Shown: positions 19,809-29,381, counted from the stretch's first letter. The stretch: 64,000 nt of DNA from Serratia sp. Ag1 (GCF_000743355.1 NZ_JQEI01000003.1:62001-126000), one strand, 5' to 3'. Translations and numbers: made by a program. Notes: generated by a model not told the origin, from the sequence alone.

Positions 19809-20540
19809 ATGAAAAAATTTATCATTGCCGCCGTTCTGGCAGGCATCAGCGTTTCCGCCTCTGCGGCTGAAAAAGTCCGTTTCGCCATGGAGGCTTCCTA
19901 TCCTCCATTCGAATCTATCGGAGCCGACAATAAAATTCAGGGCTTCGACATCGATCTGGCTAATGCTTTGTGTAAAGAGATCCAGGCTGATTGCAGCTTC
20001 ACCAACCAGGCCTTTGACAGCCTGATCCCCAGCCTGAAATTCAAGCGTTTCGATGCGGTCATATCTGGGATGGACATCACCCCTGAGCGCGAAAAGCAGG
20101 TGCTGTTCACCCAGCCTTACTATGCCAACTCAGCGTCGTTTATTGCGCAGAAAGGCAAAGTGGCCGACGTCGCTACGCTGAAAGGTAAGCGTGTTGGCGT
20201 GCAGAACGGCACCACTCACCAGAAATACCTGACCGACAAGCACCCGGAAATCAACACAGTGCCTTACGACAGCTATCAGAATGCCATTCTGGATCTGAAA
20301 AATGGCCGGGTTGATGCGGTATTCGGTGACACCGCTGTGGTCAACGAATGGCTGAAGCAGAACGCTGAATTGGCCACCGTGGGTGACAAAGTGACTGACC
20401 AAGGCTACTTCGGTACCGGGCTGGGCATCGCCGTGCGTCAGCAAAATACCGAACTGCAGGGCAAATTCAACGCCGCCCTGGACAAAATCAAACAGGATGG
20501 GACTTACGAAACCATCTATAAAAAATGGTTCCAGCAGTAA
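19809..20540 (+). CDS. artI: Arginine-binding periplasmic protein ArtI
   Basis: 243-residue solute-binding protein with a signal peptide (MKKFIIAAVLAGISVSASA) and the SBP_bac_3 fold: MEASYPPFES, GFDIDLANALC, GMDITPEREKQVLFTQPYYANSA. It delivers arginine or a related ligand to ArtQM. Start chosen at the ATG after a GGGGAG ribosome-binding site rather than the longer open frame. About two-thirds of its residues are shared with ArtJ 2 kb downstream, indicating a duplication. Confidence 0.94.
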   Translation: MKKFIIAAVLAGISVSASAAEKVRFAMEASYPPFESIGADNKIQGFDIDLANALCKEIQADCSFTNQAFDSLIPSLKFKRFDAVISGMDITPEREKQVLFTQPYYANSASFIAQKGKVADVATLKGKRVGVQNGTTHQKYLTDKHPEINTVPYDSYQNAILDLKNGRVDAVFGDTAVVNEWLKQNAELATVGDKVTDQGYFGTGLGIAVRQQNTELQGKFNAALDKIKQDGTYETIYKKWFQQ

Positions 20541-20549
20541 TCATCATCC

Positions 20550-21266
20550 ATGAATGAAATTCAACCTTTAGCCAGTGCCGCCGGGATGACCGTCGGCCTT
20601 GCCGTTTGTGCCCTGATCCTTGGGCTGATCCTGGCGATGCTGTTTGCCGTGTGGGAATCGTCACGCTGGAAAGTGGTCAGTTGGCTCGGCACCGCTTGGG
20701 TGACCGTGCTGCGCGGCCTGCCGGAAATTCTGGTCGTGCTGTTTATCTATTTCGGTTCATCGCAACTGCTACTGATGCTGTCGGATGGCTTTACCCTGAA
20801 TTTTGGCCTGTTCCAGTTGCCGGTCCAGTTGGCTATCGATAACTTCGAAGTCAGCCCGTTCCTGTGCGGCGTGATTGCGCTGGCCCTGCTCTATTCAGCC
20901 TACGCCTCACAAACGCTGCGGGGTGCGCTGAAAGCTGTACCACAAGGCCAATGGGAATCCGGTCAGGCGCTGGGCCTGGGGAAAGCAGCAATCTTCTTCC
21001 GCCTGATCATGCCGCAGATGTGGCGCCATGCATTGCCTGGTTTAGGTAATCAATGGTTGGTGCTGTTGAAAGATACCGCGCTGGTGTCACTGATCAGCGT
21101 CAACGATCTGATGCTGCAAACCAAGAGCATCGCCACCCGCACTCAGGAACCCTTTACCTGGTACGTGATCGCAGCGGCGATTTATCTGCTCGTGACCCTG
21201 CTCAGCCAGTACATCCTCAAACGGATCGAACTCCGTACGACGCGTTTTGAACGGGGGCCATCCTGA
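20550..21266 (+). CDS. artQ: Arginine ABC transporter permease ArtQ
   Basis: 238-residue inner-membrane permease of the HisM/GlnP type with about five transmembrane helices and the EAA-like cytoplasmic loop ([20 protein letters not shown]) that contacts ArtP. It starts nine bases after artI and ends sharing one base with the artM start, so artI, artQ and artM are clearly one transcription unit. Confidence 0.95.
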   Translation: MNEIQPLASAAGMTVGLAVCALILGLILAMLFAVWESSRWKVVSWLGTAWVTVLRGLPEILVVLFIYFGSSQLLLMLSDGFTLNFGLFQLPVQLAIDNFEVSPFLCGVIALALLYSAYASQTLRGALKAVPQGQWESGQALGLGKAAIFFRLIMPQMWRHALPGLGNQWLVLLKDTALVSLISVNDLMLQTKSIATRTQEPFTWYVIAAAIYLLVTLLSQYILKRIELRTTRFERGPS

Positions 21267-21934
21267 TGCTTGAGTTCTTACCCGAAATCCTTAAAGGGCT
21301 ACATACCAGCCTGTCGCTCACCATTGTGGCGCTGTTGGTGGCTTTACTGCTGTCGCTGCTGCTGACGGTGATCCTGACGCTGAAAATGCCGATTCTCGCC
21401 CCCCTGGTGAAAATCTACATTACGCTGTTCACGGGTACTCCATTGCTGGTACAGATCTTCCTGATCTACTACGGCCCAGGTCAGTTCCCAGTGATCCGCG
21501 AATATCCGTGGCTGTGGAACCTGCTTTCACAGCCTTGGCTGTGTGCGATGATCGCGCTGGCGCTGAACAGCGCCGCCTATACCACTCTGCTGTTCCACGG
21601 TGCGGTACGGGCGATACCAAGCGGCCAGTGGCAATCTTGCGAAGCTCTGGGCATGTCGCGCAAGCAGACGCTGCGCATTCTGCTGCCGTTTGCCTTCAAG
21701 CGTGCGCTGTCGTCTTACTCCAACGAGGTGGTGCTGGTCTTCAAAAGTACCTCGTTGGCTTATACCATTACGCTGATGGAAGTCATGGGTTATAGCCAAC
21801 TGATGTATGGCCGCACTTACGATGTGATGGTATTCGGTGCCGCCGGTATTGTTTACCTGTGCGTCAACGGGTTGCTGACATTACTGATGCGCCAGATAGA
21901 ACGCCGCGCTCTGGCATTCGAACGCCGCAACTGA
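21266..21934 (+). CDS. artM: Arginine ABC transporter permease ArtM
   Basis: 222-residue partner permease of ArtQ, with about five helices and the EAA loop SCEALGMSRKQTLRILLPFA. The start codon overlaps the artQ stop (TGATG), a coupling arrangement. E. coli ArtM has the same length. Confidence 0.95.
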   Translation: MLEFLPEILKGLHTSLSLTIVALLVALLLSLLLTVILTLKMPILAPLVKIYITLFTGTPLLVQIFLIYYGPGQFPVIREYPWLWNLLSQPWLCAMIALALNSAAYTTLLFHGAVRAIPSGQWQSCEALGMSRKQTLRILLPFAFKRALSSYSNEVVLVFKSTSLAYTITLMEVMGYSQLMYGRTYDVMVFGAAGIVYLCVNGLLTLLMRQIERRALAFERRN

Positions 21935-21952
21935 CCTTCCCCGGCTTTATCC

Positions 21953-21979
21953 AGCCCTGCTTGATGCAGGGCTTTTTTA
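21953..21979 (+). terminator. Terminator of artPIQM
   Basis: AGCCCTGC/GCAGGGCT stem with a TTGAT loop followed by TTTTT, 18 bases after the artM stop. Confidence 0.85.
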
Positions 21980-22008
21980 TACTCCCCACTAAATTTTAAG
22001 TCATTTAA

Positions 22009-22026
22009 ATTGCATATTAATTCATT
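22009..22026. promoter_or_regulatory. ArgR box upstream of artJ
   Basis: ATTGCATATTAATTCATT is a near-ideal ARG box, about 95 bases before the artJ start codon. A weaker AT-rich box-like stretch lies one spacing upstream (about 21988-22005). artJ is strongly ArgR-repressed in E. coli. Confidence 0.7.
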
Positions 22027-22119
22027 AAATGACATATTGTCAGCATAGTCACCCAAAAAGCCGCCAGATAAAATCCAATGATGGCGCGATAAAAAATATT
22101 TTTGACAGGAGTTTTACGC

Positions 22120-22854
22120 ATGAAAAAGCTATTAGTTGCCGCCGCTATCCTGGCCGGAGTTACCTTTAATGCCAGCGCCGCAGATACCATCCGTTTCGCC
22201 TCTTCAGCCACTTACCCACCGTTCGAATCTCTTGATGCTAATAACCAGATCGTCGGTTTTGATATCGATCTGGCGAAAGCCCTGTGCAAGCAGATGCAGG
22301 CAGACTGCACCTTTACCAATCAGGCATTTGACAGCCTGATCGCGGCGTTGAAATTCAAAAAGTATGACGCGGTAATCTCTGGAATGGACATCACACCAGA
22401 GCGCAGCAAGCAGGTTTCTTTCACTCAGCCATACTATGCCAACTCAGCGATCGTGATCGCCGAGAAAGGGAAGTTCAACTCGCTGGCTGATTTGAAAGGT
22501 AAAAAAGTCGGCATGGAGAACGGCACGACTCACCAGAAATACCTGCAAGACAGACATCCTGAGATCAACACCGTCTCTTATGACAGCTACCAGAATGCGG
22601 TTCTGGAACTGAAAAATGGCCGCATCGATGGGGTGTTCGGTGATACTGCGGTGGTCAACCAATGGCTGAAGACTAACCCGACGCTGGCCCCGGTGGGCGA
22701 GCATGTCACAGATGCAGCCTACTTTGGCACCGGTTTGGGTATTGCTGTACGTCCTGATAATCAGGCGCTTTTGGCTAAACTGAATGCCGCGCTGGAGGCA
22801 ATCAAAGCGGATGGCACCTACAAGGCGATCAACGACAAGTGGTTCCCGCAGTAA
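22120..22854 (+). CDS. artJ: Arginine-binding periplasmic protein ArtJ
   Basis: 244-residue periplasmic arginine-binding protein with a signal peptide (MKKLLVAAAILAGVTFNASA) and the same fold and motifs as ArtI (SSATYPPFES, GFDIDLAKALC, GMDITPERSKQVSFTQPYYANSA). In E. coli ArtJ binds arginine specifically and is transcribed separately from artPIQM; here too it has its own ArgR box and terminator. The ATG after ACAGGAG is preferred over an upstream in-frame start at 22102. Confidence 0.94.
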   Translation: MKKLLVAAAILAGVTFNASAADTIRFASSATYPPFESLDANNQIVGFDIDLAKALCKQMQADCTFTNQAFDSLIAALKFKKYDAVISGMDITPERSKQVSFTQPYYANSAIVIAEKGKFNSLADLKGKKVGMENGTTHQKYLQDRHPEINTVSYDSYQNAVLELKNGRIDGVFGDTAVVNQWLKTNPTLAPVGEHVTDAAYFGTGLGIAVRPDNQALLAKLNAALEAIKADGTYKAINDKWFPQ

Positions 22855-22872
22855 ACATCTTACATGCTTCTT

Positions 22873-22898
22873 AAGAGCCTGCTTGCCAGGCTCTTTTT
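22873..22898. terminator. Terminator between artJ and rlmC
   Basis: Perfect stem AAGAGCCTG/CAGGCTCTT with a five-base loop and T run, between convergent genes; it slightly overlaps the rlmC stop codon. Confidence 0.8.
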
Positions 22899-24024
22899 AA
22901 TTACGCACCAGCAGCGTCAGCACTTCATAATGTGCAGTGTGCGGGAACATATCAAACAGTTGAACGCGCTCAATACGGTAGTCCGCTAACATGGTGATGT
23001 CTTGCGCCATACTCTGCGCATTACAGCTCGAATAGAGAATAAATCCCGGTGCCATGCGGTTGAGATACTCACACAAGTCTTTACCAATCCCACGGCGCGG
23101 TGGATTGACCAACACCAGTTCCGGCACTTCCCCTTCTGCCGTGGCAAAACGGGTTGAATCCAGGGCCTGGAAATCAACCTGCTGCAAACCCAGCGTCTGC
23201 GCCGACTGCTTGGCACAGGCGATAGCCTCAGCGCTGATCTCAATCCCGGTCAAATGCGTTTGTGGCTGCGCACAGTGCAAACCAAAACCACCCACGCCAC
23301 AAAACAGATCCCACATGCTCTCGATACCCAACGCCTGTACCCAATCGCGCGCAGTTGCATACAGAAAGCTGGCGACCTGCGGGTTAGTCTGGAAAAAACT
23401 CTGCGGACGAATATACAACGGTATCTGATTGAACTGCTCTTCCAACGCTTGCTGTTCGGTCAGTGGGATTTCGTACTCCCCTTCCATAATCGCCATATGC
23501 ACTGGCTGAATATTGGCGGAAATCACCTGCAACTGCGGCAACTGCTGCTGTAGCCAAGGCAAAGCCGCACGCAACTGCGCCACCTTGCTCTCTGAGCGCA
23601 GTACAAAGCGCAACATCATGCCGCCATTATAAGTGCTTTCGGTCAGCAGCAGATATTTCAGTTCACCGCGTTTGCGCGCTACGTTGTAAGGCGTCAACCC
23701 AGCGCGGGCAATAAAGCTTTTTAATAAGCTGAATACCGGTGTAAAGCTGGCGGGATAAAGTGGACAGGCGCACAAATCAACCGTTGAGCCATCACGGTGC
23801 AACATCCCCAAGAGCGGGCGTTCAACACTGCCGCTCACCACCATTTTGGCCTTGTTGCGAAATGCACTTTGCTCACCAGCAACCAGCTCTAACCACTGCG
23901 CAACCGGGCGTTCAGCCAGTAGCGATTGGAGGTGATGCTGTTTTTCAGCCAGTTGCTGCGAATAGGGCTTTTCCAGCCACTGGCAGGAACGGCAAGTGCT
24001 TGCCGAGTACAAAGCGCAATGCAT
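22897..24024 (-). CDS. rlmC: 23S rRNA (uracil-747-C5)-methyltransferase RlmC
   Basis: 375-residue SAM-dependent, iron-sulfur RNA methyltransferase (formerly RumB). The Fe-S ligands are visible as C3, C11, C14 and the Cys in DLCACPLYP. The methyltransferase domain shows [14 protein letters not shown] (SAM binding), [11 protein letters not shown] and the catalytic cysteine in YSSCNAQ. The ATG at 24024 ([16 protein letters not shown]) gives exactly the E. coli length; the frame is open further upstream but that extension is not family-like. ybjO, found beside it in E. coli, is missing. Confidence 0.95.
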   Translation of the reverse strand: MHCALYSASTCRSCQWLEKPYSQQLAEKQHHLQSLLAERPVAQWLELVAGEQSAFRNKAKMVVSGSVERPLLGMLHRDGSTVDLCACPLYPASFTPVFSLLKSFIARAGLTPYNVARKRGELKYLLLTESTYNGGMMLRFVLRSESKVAQLRAALPWLQQQLPQLQVISANIQPVHMAIMEGEYEIPLTEQQALEEQFNQIPLYIRPQSFFQTNPQVASFLYATARDWVQALGIESMWDLFCGVGGFGLHCAQPQTHLTGIEISAEAIACAKQSAQTLGLQQVDFQALDSTRFATAEGEVPELVLVNPPRRGIGKDLCEYLNRMAPGFILYSSCNAQSMAQDITMLADYRIERVQLFDMFPHTAHYEVLTLLVRN

Positions 24025-24108
24025 GAATGTTAACCGTGAAATCAGGGTGACCAATGAGGGCGCAGATTGTAACACTGTCTGGCTGCAAAAACTTATCTGT
24101 AACCGGTG

Positions 24109-24136
24109 AAAAAGCGCCGCCAGAACACGCGGCGCG
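24109..24136 (-). terminator. Terminator of the pot operon
   Basis: Minus-strand GCGCCGC/GCGGCGC stem followed on the minus strand by five Ts, about 20 bases after the potI stop. Confidence 0.8.
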
Positions 24137-24155
24137 TTGAGTCAGGTTAATGCTA

Positions 24156-25001
24156 TCAACCGCGAGCCGCCCTTTGCAGCTCGCGCGCACGCTGTTTCTC
24201 TGCGCGTGCCATAAACCACCAGGCAATAAAACCGAGAACACCAACAACCAACAGGATCAGCGTCGCCAAGGCGTTAATTTCCGGGTTGACCCCCATCCGC
24301 ACGCTGGAGAACACCAGCATCGGCAACGTAGTGGCCCCTGGCCCGGCAACAAAGCTGGCAATCACCAAATCATCCAGCGACAGGGTAAACGCCAGCATCC
24401 AGCCAGAAAGCAAGGCTGGAGCAATCATCGGCAGCGTGATCACAAAAAACACTTTCAGCGGCGTAGCGCCCAAATCCATCGCGGCTTCTTCAATCGATCT
24501 ATCCAGCTCACGCAAGCGCGAACTGATCACCACCGAAACATAAGCGGTACAGAAAGTCACGTGCGCCAACCAGATAGTGAACATACCGCGTTCCGACGGC
24601 CAGCCGAAAGCATGCCCCATAGCCACAAACAGCAGCAGCAACGAAAGGCCAGTAATCACATCCGGCATAACCAGCGGTGCCGTCAGCATAAAGGCGAAGC
24701 CGGTTGAACCACGGAAACGACCAAAGCGCACCATTACCACAGCCGCAATGGTGCCAAGGATCACCGCCGCCGTAGCCGACGCCGCCGCGATGGTCAGACT
24801 CAATCCAACGGCTCTGATCATCGCCGAATCATTAAATAGCTCGACGTACCAACGGACTGACCACCCTGCCCATACGGTTACCAGCTTTGAGCTGTTAAAC
24901 GAGTAAATCACCAGCATCAGCATTGGCGCATACAGGAAGGTGAAACCCAGCACCAGAATGGCAATACGCCATGGTGAACGCACGACCGGTAAGTTATTCA
25001 T
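24156..25001 (-). CDS. potI: Putrescine ABC transporter permease PotI
   Basis: 281-residue inner-membrane permease (exact E. coli length) of the putrescine importer PotFGHI, with six hydrophobic helices and the EAA loop EEAAMDLGATPLKVFFVITLP. The start MNNLPVVRSPWR matches the family and overlaps the end of potH by four bases, so the longer open frame is not used. Confidence 0.96.
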   Translation of the reverse strand: MNNLPVVRSPWRIAILVLGFTFLYAPMLMLVIYSFNSSKLVTVWAGWSVRWYVELFNDSAMIRAVGLSLTIAAASATAAVILGTIAAVVMVRFGRFRGSTGFAFMLTAPLVMPDVITGLSLLLLFVAMGHAFGWPSERGMFTIWLAHVTFCTAYVSVVISSRLRELDRSIEEAAMDLGATPLKVFFVITLPMIAPALLSGWMLAFTLSLDDLVIASFVAGPGATTLPMLVFSSVRMGVNPEINALATLILLVVGVLGFIAWWFMARAEKQRARELQRAARG

Positions 25002-25960
25002 CCCTGGCCTCCCATTTCCTTGTTCTGGTGCTTGTGGAACCAGATAATCGGCACAATCAACAGTAACAGCATGATCGTGGCCACCGCAGAGGCCACTGGC
25101 CAATCACGGTTATTGAAGAATTCCTGCCACAGGACACGGCCAATCATGATGCTATCAGGCCCACCGAGCAGTTCCGGGATCACAAACTCGCCCACCGCCG
25201 GGATAAATACCAGCATCGAACCCGCGATAATGCCGCCGCGCGTCAATGGCACAATCACGCTGAAAAGGGTTTTCAGCGGTTTGGCACCGAGATCCAGCGA
25301 AGCTTCCACCAGCGAATAATCGAGACGGATCAATGCGGTATAGATCGGCAACACCATAAACGGCAGATAGGAATAAACCACGCCGATATACACCGCCAGA
25401 TTGGTATGCAAGATCACCAATGGCTGATCGATCACGCCTAACCACATCAGAAAATTATTCAGCACGCCGTTGTTCTTCAGGATCCCCATCCAGGCATACA
25501 CGCGGATCAGGAACGATGTCCAAGAGGGTAGAATCACCAGCAACAGCAGGATGTTACGCGTTGAAGGCTTGCTGTGCGCCACCGCCCACGCCAGCGGATA
25601 ACCGATTGCCAGGCAGCACAGCGTAGAAATCGCCGCAATCTGCAAAGATTGCAGATAGGCGTCAATGTACAGTGGATCCTCAACCAGTTGCAGGTAGTTG
25701 GCAAAATTCAACGCAATATCGAGCTTGCCCTCTGCCCAAGTCATCAGATCGGTATAAGGTGGCACTGCCAGCGCCAGTTCCGACAGGCTGATCTTGAAGA
25801 CGATCAGGAATGGCAACATAAACAACAGCACCAGCCACAGGTACGGCAGCGCGATCACCAGTTTGCGGCCATGAGCCATCTGCAAACGCTGGATGAACGC
25901 TTTTATCGCACCGGGCGTGCGGGCTGGGGGTTCCGGCGTACGTTCAGAAAGCAATGTCAT
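24998..25960 (-). CDS. potH: Putrescine ABC transporter permease PotH
   Basis: 320-residue inner-membrane permease, partner of PotI, with a cytoplasmic N-terminal stretch, six hydrophobic helices and the EAA loop VEASLDLGAKPLKTLFSVIVPL. It follows potG with a 24-base gap. E. coli PotH has 317 residues. Confidence 0.95.
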   Translation of the reverse strand: MTLLSERTPEPPARTPGAIKAFIQRLQMAHGRKLVIALPYLWLVLLFMLPFLIVFKISLSELALAVPPYTDLMTWAEGKLDIALNFANYLQLVEDPLYIDAYLQSLQIAAISTLCCLAIGYPLAWAVAHSKPSTRNILLLLVILPSWTSFLIRVYAWMGILKNNGVLNNFLMWLGVIDQPLVILHTNLAVYIGVVYSYLPFMVLPIYTALIRLDYSLVEASLDLGAKPLKTLFSVIVPLTRGGIIAGSMLVFIPAVGEFVIPELLGGPDSIMIGRVLWQEFFNNRDWPVASAVATIMLLLLIVPIIWFHKHQNKEMGGQG

Positions 25961-25984
25961 AATGGTTACTCCTCACCTTCTCAA

Positions 25985-27118
25985 CTACACCGTCAAGACC
26001 ACACAGCTATCGGTTTCCCAACACAGGCGCACTTCATCACCCCAGGTTGGCATTCCGCGACGGAAGCGGTGACCATTTTGCAACTGAGCACTGATCATTT
26101 GCCCGCTGAGTAATTTCACATGGTAGATCGACAGATCGCCCAGGTAGGCAATATTCACCACTTCGCCAACCGCAAAGTTGCAACCGTCTTCCGGCAGATC
26201 TTCACACAGCATGATTTTTTCTGGGCGCAGCGCCACTTGGATCGGCACGCCATCGACAACAGAAGCATCGGGATCCACTTTCAACGCATGGCGCAAACCA
26301 GGGCTTTGCAGGATCAGGGCATCGTCCCGCCGCTCTTGCAACACGCAGTCAAACACGTTAACGGAGCCGATAAATTCAGCGCTGAAACGGCAGTTCGGGT
26401 GTTCATAAATCTCTTCCGGCTCACCAATTTGCACGAACTTCCCACGATTCATGATGGCAATACGCCCCGCCATAGTCATCGCTTCTTCCTGATCGTGGGT
26501 GACCATGACACAGGTCACGCCTACGCGCTCCAGGATATCCACCACCTCGAGCTGCATACGATCACGTAGCTTTTTATCCAACGCCCCCATCGGTTCATCC
26601 AGCAACAACAGTTTTGGCCGCTTAGCCAAACTGCGAGCCAACGCCACGCGCTGACGCTGACCACCAGAAAGCTGGTGCGGTTTACGCTTTGCGTATTCCT
26701 GCATATGCACCAGAGAAAGCATCTCCGTTACGCGATCGTTGATTTCCGCACGTGGCATTTTGTCTTGCTTGAGGCCAAAAGCGATATTTTGCTCCACGGT
26801 CATATGCGGAAATAGCGCATAAGACTGGAACATCATGTTCACCGGGCGCTGGTACGGCGGTACGTGGGACAGATCCTGTCCATCAAGAACAATCTGCCCA
26901 GCCGTGGGCTGTTCAAAGCCAGCCAACATGCGCAATAGCGTGGATTTTCCGCAACCGGAAGGGCCGAGCAGTGCAAATATTTCGCCTTTGTAGATCGTCA
27001 GGCTCACGTCTTCGACTGCATTCTGGCCATCAAAGGTTTTGGTGAGGTTGCGAATTTCCAGCAGAGGGGTGAATACCTTCTGCGATTTGGCTTGAGGACG
27101 GGGAATAACGTCGTTCAA
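25985..27118 (-). CDS. potG: Putrescine ABC transporter ATPase PotG (TTG start)
   Basis: 377-residue ATPase, identical in length to E. coli PotG. Walker A GPSGCGKST, signature LSGGQRQRVALARSL, Walker B LLLLDEPMGALD, and a C-terminal TOBE-type regulatory domain. The family N-terminus (M-NDVIPRPQAK) falls on a TTG codon at 27116-27118, preceded by GGAGAG at a suitable distance; there is no ATG nearer, and upstream in-frame starts lack family similarity. Weak initiation codon may keep ATPase levels below those of PotF. Confidence 0.93.
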   Translation of the reverse strand: MNDVIPRPQAKSQKVFTPLLEIRNLTKTFDGQNAVEDVSLTIYKGEIFALLGPSGCGKSTLLRMLAGFEQPTAGQIVLDGQDLSHVPPYQRPVNMMFQSYALFPHMTVEQNIAFGLKQDKMPRAEINDRVTEMLSLVHMQEYAKRKPHQLSGGQRQRVALARSLAKRPKLLLLDEPMGALDKKLRDRMQLEVVDILERVGVTCVMVTHDQEEAMTMAGRIAIMNRGKFVQIGEPEEIYEHPNCRFSAEFIGSVNVFDCVLQERRDDALILQSPGLRHALKVDPDASVVDGVPIQVALRPEKIMLCEDLPEDGCNFAVGEVVNIAYLGDLSIYHVKLLSGQMISAQLQNGHRFRRGMPTWGDEVRLCWETDSCVVLTV

Positions 27119-27183
27119 TCGGGGTGCTCTCCGGATAAAGCAGTACAGATAACCACGGTGATGACCATGGCCCAAAATGGCAA

Positions 27184-27208
27184 AGCAGGCGGTTAGCTCC
27201 CGCCTGCT
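27184..27208 (-). terminator. Attenuating hairpin between potF and potG
   Basis: Perfect nine-base stem AGCAGGCGG/CCGCCTGCT with a seven-base loop, followed on the minus strand by TTTGCCATTTTG. It sits between the highly expressed binding-protein gene and potG and probably gives partial termination or protects the potF message. Confidence 0.5.
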
Positions 27209-27249
27209 GGTCAGATAATATCAAGCCCTATCTGCAGAGCTGTTAAATA

Positions 27250-28359
27250 TTACTTCCCGCTTTTAACTTTAGTCCAAGCGCGGGTAATAACACGGTCAAC
27301 TTTCGGCGACTGTACGTTCAAAGCAAACAGCTTGGCACGAATATCCGCAGGTGGATAAATGTTCGGATTATCGCGCACCTCGGCATTGACCAGCGGAGTA
27401 GCTTCATTCACCGCGTTGGCATAAAAGACGTGGTTACTGATGTCGGCAATAATTTCCGGCTTCAGCAGAAAGTTCAGGAATTGGTAAGCCGCCTCTTTGT
27501 TTTTCGCATCTGCTGGCATCGCAAACATGTCAAAATAAGCCAGCGCCCCTTCTTTCGGAATGGTATAGGCCACATTGACACCGTTCTTCGCTTCTTTGGC
27601 GCGGTTGGCCGCCTGCATGACGTCACCGGACCAGCCGATAGCCACGCAGATATCGCCGTTCGCCAGATCGTTAATGTACTGCGAAGAGTGGAAATAGCGG
27701 ATATTCGGGCGCAGCTTCATCAGCAAATCGTTCGCTGCTCCGGTGTAATCTTCCGCATTGGTACTGTTTGGATCTTTGCCCAGGTAGTGCAATATGCTGG
27801 CATACACTTCACTTGGCGCATCCAGGAACGACACGCCGCAGCTTTTGAGTTTTTCCAGGTTTTCTGGCTTGAGGATCAGATCCCAGCTATCAACTGGCGC
27901 ATCTTTACCCAATACAGCTTTCACCTTGTCGACGTTATAACCGATGCCGGTCGTTACCATCATATAAGGGATGCCGTATTTGTTGTCTTTGTCGTTATTA
28001 GCCACCAATTTCAGCATCTCAGGATCGAGATTTTTGTAATTGGGTATCTTGCTCTTATCCAGTGCTTCAAAAATACCGGCCTTGGACTGGCGCTCAAGGA
28101 AATTGGACGAAGGCACCACCAAGTCATAGCCAGTACTGCCCGCCATCAGTTTGCCTTCCAACACTTCGTTGGAGTCGAAGACGTCATACACCACTTTAAT
28201 ACCAGTTTCTTTCTGGAATTTAGCGAGGGTATCCGGCGCAATATAGTCGGACCAATTGTAGATGTGCAGCGTATTTTCCGCAGCTGACGTTGTGGCAGAA
28301 ACAGCCATCAGCAAACCGGCGACAACACCCGATAACCACTTTTTACGTTGGTTGACCAT
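27250..28359 (-). CDS. potF: Putrescine-binding periplasmic protein PotF
   Basis: 369-residue periplasmic binding protein with a signal peptide (cleavage likely after VSATTSAA) and the spermidine/putrescine-binding fold: LHIYNWSDYIAPDTL, FDSNEVLEGKLMAGS, GYDLVVPSSNFL. It captures putrescine for PotGHI. The start is the ATG preceded on the minus strand by GGAGGAAG. E. coli PotF has 370 residues. Confidence 0.96.
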   Translation of the reverse strand: MVNQRKKWLSGVVAGLLMAVSATTSAAENTLHIYNWSDYIAPDTLAKFQKETGIKVVYDVFDSNEVLEGKLMAGSTGYDLVVPSSNFLERQSKAGIFEALDKSKIPNYKNLDPEMLKLVANNDKDNKYGIPYMMVTTGIGYNVDKVKAVLGKDAPVDSWDLILKPENLEKLKSCGVSFLDAPSEVYASILHYLGKDPNSTNAEDYTGAANDLLMKLRPNIRYFHSSQYINDLANGDICVAIGWSGDVMQAANRAKEAKNGVNVAYTIPKEGALAYFDMFAMPADAKNKEAAYQFLNFLLKPEIIADISNHVFYANAVNEATPLVNAEVRDNPNIYPPADIRAKLFALNVQSPKVDRVITRAWTKVKSGK

Positions 28360-28490
28360 CCGTAACTTCCTCCAAAAACAAGGGGTAAATTTGTATCCTG
28401 AATTGATACAAAACCTTCAACTCATCGAGCACAATCGTTATGGCTATGAATGAATGGCTATCCAATTGATTATTTGCATTTTTTATCTGC
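28360..28490. other. potF upstream region
   Basis: AT-rich leader and probable promoter region of potF. No operator was recognised with confidence. Confidence 0.4.
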
Positions 28491-28715
28491 TCAACCTGCG
28501 TACTCATCATAGAGAAATACAAGCCCTAACAGAATCAGCAGCATAACCGGAGTTGCCAGGGTGTACCAGCCTTCAGAGTAAAAAACGCCTTTTCACGATT
28601 TTTTATGTAGCAGTTCTTTATGTGCTACGCCAATTGCGGTAAAAACAGCGATAAATATGTGGCCATAAAGAGAAAATGCAGAATATTTTATTGCGGAGGT
28701 TATCAGTGGCAGCAT
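28491..28715 (-). pseudogene. Small membrane-protein frame broken by one in-frame TGA
   Basis: On the minus strand between ybjN and potF, one frame reads 74 codons from ATG (28715) to TGA (28491), interrupted only at codon 41 by TGA (28593-28595). Both halves look like protein: the first has a hydrophobic helix (GHIFIAVFTAIGVAHKELL) ending in basic HKKS; the second reads FYSEGWYTLATP then a helix (VMLLILLGLVFLY) and DEYAG. A CGA-to-TGA change would account for the stop (basic loop KKS-R-KG). No family recognised, and no good ribosome-binding site at the ATG, which lies in a palindrome (GCATGCCG/CGGCATGC). It may be a nonsense pseudogene, two tiny genes, or chance. Confidence 0.4.
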
Positions 28716-28752
28716 GCCGCAGGAGCTACGGCATGCATAACGTACAGAGGGA

Positions 28753-29232
28753 TCAATGCAACATTGGCTGGCGGGCAGCGGTAGCCGGGTTATCTTCTTC
28801 GTCACCCATAAACAGCAGATCATTCGCCCTGGCTTCCAGGATAACCATCGAGATCTGATCTTCCCCCTGCTGCATAAAATGAGCAAACTGTTCGTAAGCC
28901 ACGCCAACGGCAATGCTCAGCGACTGGCAGACAATCAGTTTTGGCAGATTATCATCCTGAATATCGACAAATGCCTTGATCGTCAGTGAACTGGCATTGA
29001 TCTGGCTCAGATCGGCCACTAAAGGGATCAATGCCGTCGGTTTTACCTCAGCCAACGCAGAGAACAGAACCACATCATCGACCAGATCAATTTTGGCATC
29101 AAACACGCCTTCGAAGTTTTGCATATGCGGCAAGTGCAGCGCCTGGCAAGAGTCACATTCAAAGAATGAGATACCCAGTTGATCCAGCCAACGTCGTAAT
29201 AACGCCAAATCGGGGACGATGAGTGAATCCAT
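28753..29232 (-). CDS. ybjN: YbjN family protein
   Basis: 159-residue cytoplasmic protein (E. coli YbjN 158) of unknown biochemical function; in E. coli it affects motility, biofilm formation and stress responses when its level changes. Conserved features: SLIVPDLALLRRWLDQLGISFFECD, ALHLPHMQNFEGVFDAKIDL and the block DDNLPKLIVCQSL. It lies downstream of rimK on the same strand, the E. coli order, but 149 bases away. Confidence 0.92.
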   Translation of the reverse strand: MDSLIVPDLALLRRWLDQLGISFFECDSCQALHLPHMQNFEGVFDAKIDLVDDVVLFSALAEVKPTALIPLVADLSQINASSLTIKAFVDIQDDNLPKLIVCQSLSIAVGVAYEQFAHFMQQGEDQISMVILEARANDLLFMGDEEDNPATAARQPMLH

Positions 29233-29381
29233 TTGTAGCCAGCCTCACAATGTTCAAAAACGTGAAAAGGCGCATAGCTTACGGAATATTCAATCGATAT
29301 ACCACGATCAAAGGCACTAAATTCGTTAATCAGATAATTACGAACGATGCAATACAAAATATTACTAGGTAAAAAAGGGAG

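Noticed and set aside
28676-28858. Plus-strand 60-codon frame overlapping the end of ybjN
   Set aside because: It is mostly antisense to ybjN, whose protein is clearly conserved; the composition is that of a shadow frame.
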